A stretch of DNA of 64,000 nucleotides from Acanthococcus lagerstroemiae. Taxonomy: Eukaryota > Arthropoda > Insecta > Hemiptera > Eriococcidae. The stretch is taken from contig CM063111.1 of NCBI GenBank assembly GCA_031841125.1, positions 40,746,955 through 40,810,954 of the forward strand, written 5' to 3'. Positions 55,271 to 64,000 of this stretch are shown one piece after another. The translations under genes were made by a program, and so were the position numbers. Under the pieces are notes generated by a model. That model was not told the DNA's origin, ran no database searches, and saw nothing but the letters and a program-made list of their open reading frames with translations. Numbering within the stretch: the stretch's first letter is position 1; the number at the start of each line of letters is the position of its first letter.

Positions 55271-56085
55271 TAGTTAATGAAATTTAAAAATGTCCTAGAG
55301 ACCTTAAAATTCAAGTTTCTGGAGACGCCCCCTTTTTTTTTACAACATCCAGAAAATGCCCGGGCAAAAGGAACCACCATTGAAATTACATGTTTTAACA
55401 TTCACAAAGTATACTTAGATTCCATCAACAGAAAGGGAGTGCAATTCACCGAAAAATCAGCTATGCGCACTCTTAGGAACTGTGTACGCTTATGGTCCTT
55501 TCTCCTACCATTTATCGAAATTGTGTGCAGCGAATTGTGTAGAAGTGATTTCGTTACTCCCGCAAGTCACACCTCTGTTGCAACCGTGTGATGTGGCAGT
55601 CTTTCATTCTTTAGAAACTGATTAGAAAGAAGAGATATCTGCGTTTGGAGACAGGACAATAGTTATGAAAAAGTAGGATTGAAAAATGTCGCTCCAATTC
55701 TGCAGGAGACGTTACCCAACATTTCTCAACAAACTACTTATTATTAATGCTTTTTTAAAGCTACAGGCATTTGTTTTTGGAACCTAGATATGATGAAGTT
55801 TTTAGATTTTAAAAGTACAAATACAATCTCCTTGACAAGAAAATGTACGTGATGACCCCAAGAAGAGGGCTTGTTGAGAGAATCTAGAACAGTTCCTTGG
55901 CCGGAAAAAAAATTTAGTATGTTTGTAAATGCTCCGAAAAACGGTGAAACGGTTGATATGAAGATGGATCATTGTTCAGATACTGATCTGCGTTGAATAA
56001 AACACCTGTTTATTCTTCAAGTGTACTGCGGCTAAAGGATATGAATCAGACTTTTTAATTTACAAATTACAAATAACATGAGTAG

Positions 56086-56720
56086 GGGAGACCGGGGAAC
56101 AGTGTAACAGTGATCATTAAATTTCTTTATAACACTCTAAAATGTTGCCGGTTCGGTTACCTACTAGGTAGATAGTAGATAATTTTAGAAAGGGGGGGGG
56201 GGGAATGCAATGCCTCGATTTTTATTTACACCAAAAAAATTTTAATTGATATTTTGGTCTTTCTCCGCTGTAATTTTAAATATTTTTGAATCAAAATTTT
56301 TTTCATTAAAATGTATCCTTTTGACAATCTGAATATAATATGAAAATTACGAGTATGCATTTCTTAATCGAGCAGTACAATCTGGCTTGTTTAACTTGAT
56401 AGTTTTTCGACAATATGACGTACTTGATAAAATGGTGCGATGGGGAAAAGTGTAACAAGGAACAGTGTAACAGTATTTATTTCTTCCATACGTCTGTGTA
56501 TAACAGTATTTCTGTCTTCCATATACATCTGTGTACTGCCGTTTATGAAATGTTTACATTTTGATATGCCCGGTATCCGCTATTTTGATAAAACTGTAGT
56601 TTGTACGTTGTACCAAGAGATTTTTGGATCTATTATTCAGAAAATTCTGGATTTTTCCAAGCTAAACGATTATCCTATCAATTTTTTGGCAGTGTTACAC
56701 TGTAACAAAAAAGTACATGG
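56086..56720 (+). mobile_element. DNA element fragment with AACAGTGTAACA words
   Basis: Starts TAGGGGAGACCGGGGAACAG, a common terminus type in insect DNA transposons. The word occurs at 56097, 56447, 56460 and, inverted/duplicated, at 56694. It interrupts the pogo relic. The right end was not found. Confidence 0.5.
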
Positions 56721-56832
56721 CTAAAATATTTTCTCAATTCTTCAGGTTTTAACATTTTCAGGCGGTAATAACACCAAAATGTGGCCACAGCTCTACTCAA
56801 AATTCCCAAATATCAAAGCAAAAGAAGAATGT

Positions 56833-56930
56833 TGGGGGGGGGGGACCTTTTAACTTGTAGGATTTTCCCAACCTCGCCTGACTGAAATGGTAAATTTTCT
56901 CAACTGCTGAGTGAAGAATTCCTATCGGAG
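56833..56930 (-). repeat. Dispersed element with G tract (copy 3, inverted)
   Basis: Reverse complement of the block at 29790-29870, with a run of 12 G at 56835. It separates the two halves of the pogo relic. Confidence 0.65.
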
Positions 56931-57929
56931 CCGCTCAAATTTTATACCAATTCGTCTGTTCAGTAAAAATTGATTTAAATGAAAGCGGTAAAAGAGTACA
57001 TTTTTGGCAGACTCGAGTGAAGAACGTTTTCATTTTTCCAAAATCAGTAAAGGACCATCCTACACAGTGGAAGAACTGAGAGTCTTAATCGGCGCATCTA
57101 CGCAATCACGATCAAAGATTACCCCAAAACTATTCGGGGGGGGGGGGGTTGAAATGCCAGAGTTATCCAGGAATGAAGAGAAAAAGGATAAGAAAAGAAA
57201 AGACTCGGGCAGCTGAAAACAAGAAAATCAATTATCGGTGAACGCAAATTGGTGGTGCAGGACGATGAAGAAAGTTCAAAAAATACAGATGATGTTGCGC
57301 CTCTGTTCATGAGTGATGACAGTATAGTGATCCCGAGACCTTTTCTGATACCGTCAATGAGGGTGAAACCGCTCAAAAATAAAGGTTTTTTCTACATTTC
57401 ACAAAGCAGATGTTATTTGCAATGGGTAGCTACTTTTCTGGATATAATTAAAGCTAACCCTTGGTCACATGGCAACATGAATATGCAAACCACGGCGTAT
57501 TTTCCCGGAAAATTGAAGTAGACTGCCAGCGACTTGACCCCGCCTAAGGGGGGGGGGGTGAAGATAATCAGTACTAAATGTGTTCTTAAATAAAGTATTT
57601 TGAAGTCAGAAGTGGAATTAGGGTGCACTATTATCACATAATGTCCATTTACAATCAACCACGACCCCTTTTCTCTTGAAAAACACAGCTTTGTTTTTCT
57701 TATGTTATACACCATGACACAATATCGTCGAATAATATACTTACAAAATAAATCATATCGAACTCTGCACAGTTTTACTAAAAATAATTCAAATACTGGA
57801 AACCTTGAAATTGCGTTTGACAAAAAACTGAAAATAAATTTATATCGAAAGTTGGATTAAAATCAAATAGTCAATCAATTAAATGAAAAGTGCCAGAGGA
57901 AATGATTGTTTAAAACAAGAAATAAATGA

Positions 57930-58050
57930 GGAGAAAAAGTAACGTTTTAAACAAAAGCGTTTAAAACGTTTTTTAATTTAAAACGAATGTTTGTCTCTTT
58001 TTGTGGTTGAAAGCACGTTTAAAACACTTGTTTTAAACATTGCAACCCTG
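57930..58050. mobile_element. hAT-type element end with TTTTAAAC words
   Basis: The right end, reverse strand, is CAGGGTTGCAATGTTTAAAA. Words GTTTTAAAC, GTTTAAAACG and variants recur six or more times in 120 bp. Confidence 0.6.
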
Positions 58051-58149
58051 CAAACTGTCTTCAGTTCAAATCTCTATCATTCTGCGCTAGAGCGCAGCAC
58101 TCGTTTGAAGACTTGCAGCCACGAGCGAGCATCTTCGCCCCACCTGATC

Positions 58150-58625
58150 ATCTTCACCCCCACCGACGGTACTGAAAATGTTGATAAGGCAAGAGAGTAT
58201 TCTTGCGATGAAATCAATGTTGATTATTTTGTAATATTGTAAAACATTAATTAACGAAGTCGAGAAAACAGGTGTATTATGTTGGTCGTGTTTTGCAAAT
58301 TTCTGAAACTTACAAAGTGAAATTTCTTCGTAAAACGCGTTTATTTACCCAAATGTCAACCATAATGGAAATGTGGCTAGAGAGGGGATTGTACATAAGC
58401 TTAAAACCCTATCAGTGGAGAACGGAAAAACAAAATGGAATCTTTGTAATTGGTGATGAGTTGAGATGGAGACACTTCAACAATCAGTTTTATTTTCCAA
58501 ATGTAGACTTCATGCATCGAATAAATTACGGAAAACTAGAATATAAGAGCTCTTTCATACATTGTCAGTCAGTATTTCGTACCAGTGGAAATATAATTTG
58601 TTACAAACGCACCGCGTTTAAATAA
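58150..58625 (+). pseudogene. Second pogo-type C-terminal relic
   Basis: Contains YYVGRVLQISETYKVKFLRK followed later by FYFPNVDFMHRINYGKL. The pattern YYVGxVL...KVKFLRK...FxFPxVxD is the C-terminal domain seen in many insect pogo-derived proteins. A segment of about 45 residues between the two blocks (MWLERGLYISLKPYQWRTE) is unusual and may be an insertion. Confidence 0.5.
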
Positions 58626-59199
58626 CTAGAGCGTAGAACCCAACTATTTTAATTGAAACTTATTTCCAGTCCACAGACCAGTACAGTTAAACAGAGCTAA
58701 TAGAGAAAAAATTCTGAGGAAGCTGAATTTTCGTACAGAGAGCTGAATGATAGTACTGATCAATTACTAACGTACTAAAGAGTACCCAAGAATCCGAGCA
58801 TTCTCAAGCTCTCCAGGGGCTGAACGTCTCCCAAATTAAGTTTTTTCCAAGAAGTTTGGAAAATATCAACTGCAAAAATAAGTTTCAAATAAACATTGTT
58901 CCACATTGAATTCCACACAAAAAGGCGCCCTATAATTTTTTTGTAGCTGCTCCTAAAATTCTGCAAATGGAGCGTTAAATTTAAACCGCCATTATGTTGC
59001 TATACATCAAAACAAGCCTTAGTGAGAGGGGGTGTATAATTTTTATTTTTTATTCGTACCAAAACTTAAATGAGCAGAAGGGATGCAAAGTACCCATTTC
59101 TTTAAATCCCATTCATAAATTCCTGAAATATTTCCCATTCTCTCTCCCTTACTGTTAGAAGCCACTTTGAAATTTTTACTTTTCTATGTCAACATGAGA

Positions 59200-59464
59200 A
59201 ATTATATTTTAGTACGACTTTCTAGCCCCCCTGTAGGAATTTTTTACTCAGCAGTTGGGAAAATTTACTATTTCAGTTAGGGACGAAAATAAGGGAGGCA
59301 CGGATGAGTTGGAAAATTTTCGTATGTGGATGAAAAATTGGAAAATCCAACAAATCAAGAGGTTTTTTTTTGTTAGTCAATACACAAAGTTTTGATATTT
59401 GGAAATTTTGAGTGGAGTTAGTGGGATATTCGCAATTCCCCCCCCCCCCTTCGGTACGTCTCTG
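59200..59464 (+). repeat. Dispersed element with C tract (copy 2)
   Basis: Contains TACTCAGCAGTTGGGAAAAT and ends CCCCCCCCCTTCGGTACGTCTCTG. TCAGTTAG follows the end (59465) and also occurs at 59273 inside the copy. Confidence 0.65.
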
Positions 59465-59479
59465 TCAGTTAGTGGGTTT

Positions 59480-61960
59480 CATGGTTGCTAAATTTGATGT
59501 TGATATTTGTTTCGCTCGAACCTCAGAACTACACGGGGCAAAACGCTTAAGCCTACATAAAAATAAAATTTAAAAATGAAATATGGATTTTGTTTCATAG
59601 GTTTGAAGGATTGCTGAACTCATTTCTAATAACGATTTGACCTTCATTTCAAAATTGTAGTAGTGGGAAGGGGTGAAAACCCGAAAACAAAGCTATGGGC
59701 GAGGGATGGAACCCAGAATATAAAGCAATGTGAATGTCGTTTCATAGATTTCACAGGGCGCTGAATTCATTTCTGATAGCGATTTGCACCTCACTTCAAA
59801 ACTGTGGCAATTGGGGAAGGGGATGAAATGCCTACTATAACAATATAGATGCTATTTCATAGATTTAAAGATCACTGAACTTATATCTGGTAACAATGTG
59901 ACGCTCAAATCCGAATTCTACGAGTAGCATCTAGGGAGGAGGGATTGACACTGCAGAGTTAGCCAATACACAATATAAACGTCAGTAGCCACGTTTTGAG
60001 GTCTGCTGAGATCATTTTTGACACCGATTCTAGTACAGAATGAAAATGATGAAAGTACACAGCTGAGGTCAGAGCTTTGAAGTAAGTACAAAGTTAATAA
60101 CATAAGTAGCCACGGATATCTAAAGCTTAAAATCCACTCGACCATACACTGTAGGTTGAGGAAGAGGGAACGGATAATCTGTCCCTTCTTTTTTAAAGTT
60201 TTAAAATACTCGTAGGTACTATAGGTACCTATGTTTAAATCTTTCTCTTTTTTTTTCTTTCTTTTTTTTCCAACAAATAAATTGATTTTTATTAATTTTT
60301 AAGAAGACGAAATAAAATTTTCATTTACTTGCATAAACTCTGGAATACTCTGCAAAAATAGTATACTCCAAAGCTACAGCTAAAATTCTACTCGCCATTA
60401 CACCTGCTGAAATATTTGAGATTGAGATTCTTTTATGAACGGGCTTCACCTCTGTTCTATACATTTTTTTTGGACTTGTGCTGTTTCACCCACATTTTTT
60501 GGTCTCTTGAATATTTATATTCCATAATTATTTTGACACTGATAGATAAAAACAAAAACATAACACGGGACCTGCTTCAACAAAATATACAAACTTTATA
60601 TTGTTTCTCAGTTGTACTTAACAGCATTTGAAGCACACCAGTCGATGCATCTTGGCGAACAGCGTTGTTTTATTTAAAAAACCGAGTTTTGAGACTTAGT
60701 TCGTAAAGAAAAAAGTTAACAGAATTTAACAACAGATTGTAAATGATTAGCATCAAAAATTAATTCAGAGGTCCTTAAAACCTGGTCGCTGATATTCATA
60801 CATTTGCTGACTCTCTTCTGTTTCAATACCTCTTCCTCGGATGTTCAAATTTTGACATGAGGGTCAAAGTATTATCAGAAATGAATTCAGCAACCTTTTA
60901 AATTTGTAAAACAGCATCTATTATGGCACTGAATGAATTTTTAAGCTCCTGTCCCTTCACGACACCACAAGGTTGAAATGAGGGTCAAATCATTGAACTG
61001 CATCAAGTTTTTCACGCCTTCCTCTTCCTCCAGTTACCATAATTTTGGCATGAAGGCCAACTTGTTACCAAAAATAAGTTCGGCGACCTTTTAAACTTAT
61101 ACATTATCAATACTGCTTTTTTTTTCAATTTTGAGATACACCATTTTGAGTTTATTACCGAACAAATTTCTGCGTCCTTAAAAAGTGGCGTCTGAATGTT
61201 TTTAGGGGGGGGGGGGGAGAGGAGATGAAAAATTAAAACTCGAGTTGACAAACGAACAAAAAAAGAGAAACTTTTCAAAAGCAATGTTGGCGAGCAAAGC
61301 TCTTGTAAAAATCTCCAAAAAATCTCGTAAATACCGCCAATGAAATCTCTGACGGCACCTTTCTAACAAGTTGGTGAATAATTTTTTAATATTTTCCCCA
61401 ATCATTTGTTTTAGGGGGAGGGGTACAATGTATTCCAGTAGACCCCTCCCCCTCCCCCCTCGTTCCAACGCTACTAGACTCAATAGTCAATATAATGATA
61501 AGAATTTCAATGTTACCATCGGAATTGGTACGAAAAGTGTCATCTGTATACATACTGTTCCAGGCCCGTAGCTAACCGCTCTCATGTGTGCTAGGGCATT
61601 TGATATTATTCAACAAGGGCATCAGCCATAAGGGTACAACACGAAAAATTCATTTATTGGGATTTAAACTTAGAGTTTCAAATGTTGGCAGCCCTGTATG
61701 TGTGTGAGTGATCACCTACGATTTACCGTAAGCGTGTGGCAAACTTCAACTACATCATTAAGGCGATCAGAAATTCACTTTCAAAGAAAATTTGTCCAAA
61801 ATTTAACTGCATCATCACCAAAAAATTGAATTATAATTAGTTCTGCTGATAGAATTATTTTTACTCGTTTTTTTTTACCCTCCCAAAGAAGTTTTCTATT
61901 TGAATGTACACATGATTAGGTACTCATTCATTTTCAACTGCACAGGTGATTTTGCAGCAC
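59480..61960. other. Stretch without a recognised gene
   Basis: Contains several loosely repeated segments near 59620-60130 and inverted at 60820-61090 (GGTGAAA, ATTTCTGATAACGATTTG, TGACCCTCATTTCAAAA), so a diverged repeat of about 130 bp is present five or more times. Runs of G at 61205. No coding sequence recognised. Confidence 0.4.
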
Positions 61961-61982
61961 ACTCTAGTGCAAGTTTAAACCC

Positions 61983-61991
61983 TAATTATTA

Positions 61992-62030
<39 letters not shown>

Positions 62031-62052
62031 GTTATTATTTTTTTTTTTTTTG
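61983..62052. repeat. (TTA)n microsatellite with poly-T
   Basis: About 45 bp of ATT triplets followed by 14 T. Confidence 0.9.
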
Positions 62053-62714
62053 AGAATATGCTAGCCGGGCGTCAGTTACGGGCCTGTACGTTTCTCAAAG
62101 TTAATACAATTGCGTCAAGCACGAAAGGTTTTTTTTTCTGAAAAATTTTTAAAATGGGACTCAACCCGTACAAAAAGAAACCTAATTATATGGCACTTTT
62201 GATTCTGAAAAATACAGAAAAATACAAATTTAATGGCGTGGTATCTATGGATAGAGTGGAGGATGAAAGGAAAAATATCAAGGATTGGCAGACGTGGGTG
62301 TAGGAAAATGGGTCCGGTGTTGTTCTTTCTGTTCGGTAGACGGGGCGAGGGCGAAAATATGACGAAAATTCATTTTTTCGTCATAAAGCCTATATTAATG
62401 TATGGCAAGATAAAGGGTTCAATGAGGAACAATCTCTTTAGCCTGCTGAGGGCCGAGGAACGCTCGAACTCTCGAGTACTTTTTAGTATGATAATCAGCA
62501 TTATCATCTAACTATTTATGCCAAAATCCAGCTTCTCAAGGTTTTTTTTTTACCTGTTCGCCGTTTTTTTGTATAATTTTACTGTTACAAATGTACGTAG
62601 GTATTCGTGTAGAGATAGAAGCAAGCCCAATGCCTTATTTCTTATGTGATACTACACTTCGTGCATCCGACGGCCAAACTTACATGTCAGTCTTGCACGT
62701 TACATACACAGTGG

Positions 62715-62800
62715 TAGGGTTGGCAGGTAAAATATATTTTACATGCTCATTTTACATGTAAAATGTAAAGTGAATGTAAAATAAATCAAAAAGAGTTTTA
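62715..62800 (+). mobile_element. hAT-type element end with TTTTACAT words
   Basis: TAGGGTTGGCAGGTAAAAT followed by ATTTTACATG words in both orientations (62740-62780). The other end was not found. Confidence 0.5.
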
Positions 62801-63427
62801 AAAAATTGAAGTTCAATTTTTCAATTAAAATTTTTAAAACTTGCATACAACTGGAACTACAGTCAAAATGGTTGACTCCTTTATCATTCAGTTTTATAAT
62901 TTATACTCCACAAATTCACTATAGGTAACTCATAAGAAAGTAGAGTGTTTTATAGAAAGTGAATTACAAAGGACAAGTATAATAAAACAATTTTTTTTTT
63001 TAAATAAAGCAATTCAGGCCAAAACAAATTTTAACATTTTCCGCCAAAGTTCTTAAAATTTGAACTTCAAACTAAAAATTTTCAAAAAACAAAAACTAAC
63101 GAAAAATAATTATGAATAAATCTTATAAATTCCATTAAAAAAAAAATCATCGGACTTTGTAGTATTAAAAATTTTTACTTAAACTATTGTATTTGAGGAC
63201 CTTTCTGGCAGAGCGCATTTTTGCCGAAATTTTGATTTTCGGATTCTCCAGTCGCCTATCTTACTAAATCATTAAGTATTTTTAACAAGAGTTCTTTCTA
63301 GTTTTCGTGTCTAATGTTTATTGTTCGGTTGTCGGACTTTGGGTTTAATATAATGCCGTAAAACCGGGGAACTTGGGACAATTTTGACCTTTATTTTTTG
63401 AAGGCGGGTATACTGCTATATTATTAC

Positions 63428-63580
63428 CAGGGCTGACAAGCTAAAGCGAATGATTGGCTTAGCAGAAGAAGAAGCCGTATTTGATTGGCTTGTGAAGCTA
63501 ATCAAAAGCCAATCCTTCAAAAAGCATTAAGCCAATAAAAAGCCGATCAATTTATCGAAGCAGCACAAGCCAATGAATTT
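63428..63580 (+). mobile_element. hAT-type element end with GATTGGCTT words
   Basis: CAGGGCTGACAAGCTAAAG followed by GATTGGCTT, AAAGCCAATC and AAGCCAAT words at 63451, 63483, 63507, 63530 and 63567. Confidence 0.55.
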
Positions 63581-63602
63581 TTTTTTTTTTTTCTTCTAGG
63601 AC

Positions 63603-64000
63603 CAGAGATGCCGAACGAGTCGAGAAGAACGGCTCGTTCCTCGTTCCGTTCCCGTTCTGTTTACATGTCGTTCCGGAACGACGTTCAGAACGGCTCATGC
63701 CGGAACGAAAATGCGGAAGAACGACGTTCCCAGAGTCAATTATTGCCAATAAATAAAAAATAGGCGCGAATTGTCTTTCCGGGGGGGGGGGGTGTTCACG
63801 TCAGTTCAAGTTATTTGAGTAACAAAACTTCAGTAGATATATATCAGCAAATCTTTCCATATTTTTTAAATTATACTTTTCGTTCGCATTTTAAAGTTTA
63901 TTAAATGACGGATAAGTGCAACGAACAGTCGGAAACTGCAGGTCCATGGCCTCAGTTTGCCGAATATTATAAGTTTATTCGTGAGGAGGAGGACGAAAAA
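63603..64000 (+). mobile_element. Partial copy of the palindrome arm, cut by the window end
   Basis: Matches 11125-11520 at nearly every position, starting CAGAGATGCCGAACG, with a longer G run (11 G at 63781-63791). It contains the start of the same short ORF, here beginning MTDKCNEQSET at 63905. Whether it too is palindromic lies outside the window. Confidence 0.85.

Larger units (their letters stand above)
55277..57520 (+). pseudogene. Pogo/Tigger (DDE_1) transposase relic
   Basis: Frames include a block near 55535-55610 with the end of the DDE core (NCVEVISLLPQVT, PLLQPCDVAVFHSLE, as in the LQPLDVAVF motif), KNVAPILQETLPNISQQTT near 55683, and FKATGICFWNLDM near 55757, the usual order in pogo-like transposases. 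After an intervening G-rich MITE and another element, the C-terminal tail appears: SSEERFHFSKISKG, SYTVEELRVLIGASTQSRSK (57010-57110) and an acidic tail ENPESS-type region (57250-57350). Stops and frameshifts are common. Confidence 0.6.

Noticed and set aside
59273..59472. Exact 8-bp direct repeat TCAGTTAG taken as a target duplication of a 184-bp element
   Set aside because: Sequence on both sides of the left copy aligns with the related element at 29754, so the left TCAGTTAG is internal and the match is probably chance.
62233..62511. 92-codon plus-strand frame
   Set aside because: No domain, no splice or polyadenylation context, composition like its surroundings.

Overview
The window is eukaryotic nuclear DNA from an arthropod, most likely an insect. 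It is AT-rich, has GT-AG introns and AATAAA signals, and carries a dense mixture of Copia, Gypsy, RTE, Jockey/R1-like, hAT, pogo, Tc1 and Polinton/Maverick relics. The exact taxon cannot be read from the sequence; a hemipteran-type genome is a guess from the transposon mix. There are no operons, CRISPR arrays or convincing RNA genes. Three host genes can be assembled exon by exon, one further ORF is probably a gene, and two host-type genes are decayed.

Layout. (1) 170-6868: an ARL2 orthologue in five exons. Its third intron holds a complete intronless ORF (1104-1868, unknown function) and a full-length, apparently intact Copia element (1944-6554) with identical LTRs, inserted 15 bp upstream of the exon 4 acceptor. 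One extra base in the ARL2 P-loop codon region breaks the frame. (2) 7.8-8.4 kb: a Jockey/R1-like RT fragment and a dispersed repeat. (3) 8659-10634, minus strand: a four-exon F-box/FBA-domain gene (FBXO2/FBXO6 type) with a small hAT-like element in its last intron. (4) 11125-13584: a near-perfect palindrome, a transposon made of two inverted 1.1-kb arms; the window ends inside another copy of the arm (63603 on). (5) 13.9-15.5 kb: decayed THAP and SMARCAD1-like genes. (6) 16.9-36.9 kb: a graveyard of nested transposons, including an internally deleted Gypsy, a Copia gag, hAT, MADF/DUF4806 fragments, DUF7869-like proteins and two RTE relics split by younger insertions. (7) 36.9-43 kb: two TA-flanked DNA elements and an RTE 5' end. 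(8) 43517-54190, plus strand: a three-exon gene for a 220-residue type I membrane glycoprotein of unknown family; its introns hold a protein-primed DNA polymerase relic and several miniature elements. (9) 55-64 kb: pogo/Tigger relics, more miniature elements and satellites.

The recurring theme is structural. Many different non-autonomous elements carry, just inside their ends, arrays of a short family-specific word (GTTACCC, CGTTCC/GAACG, AAAACCGG, ATAAGCC, TTTTAAAC, TTTTACAT, GATTGGCTT, TATGGACCAC, TACTACGATGGA, TCTGAC). One TA-flanked group shares a palindromic anchor (CTATTAGCGCTA) while the neighbouring words differ from element to element. A second theme is runs of 8-17 G or C inside the ends of roughly 200-bp elements. 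These are the most promising undescribed features here.
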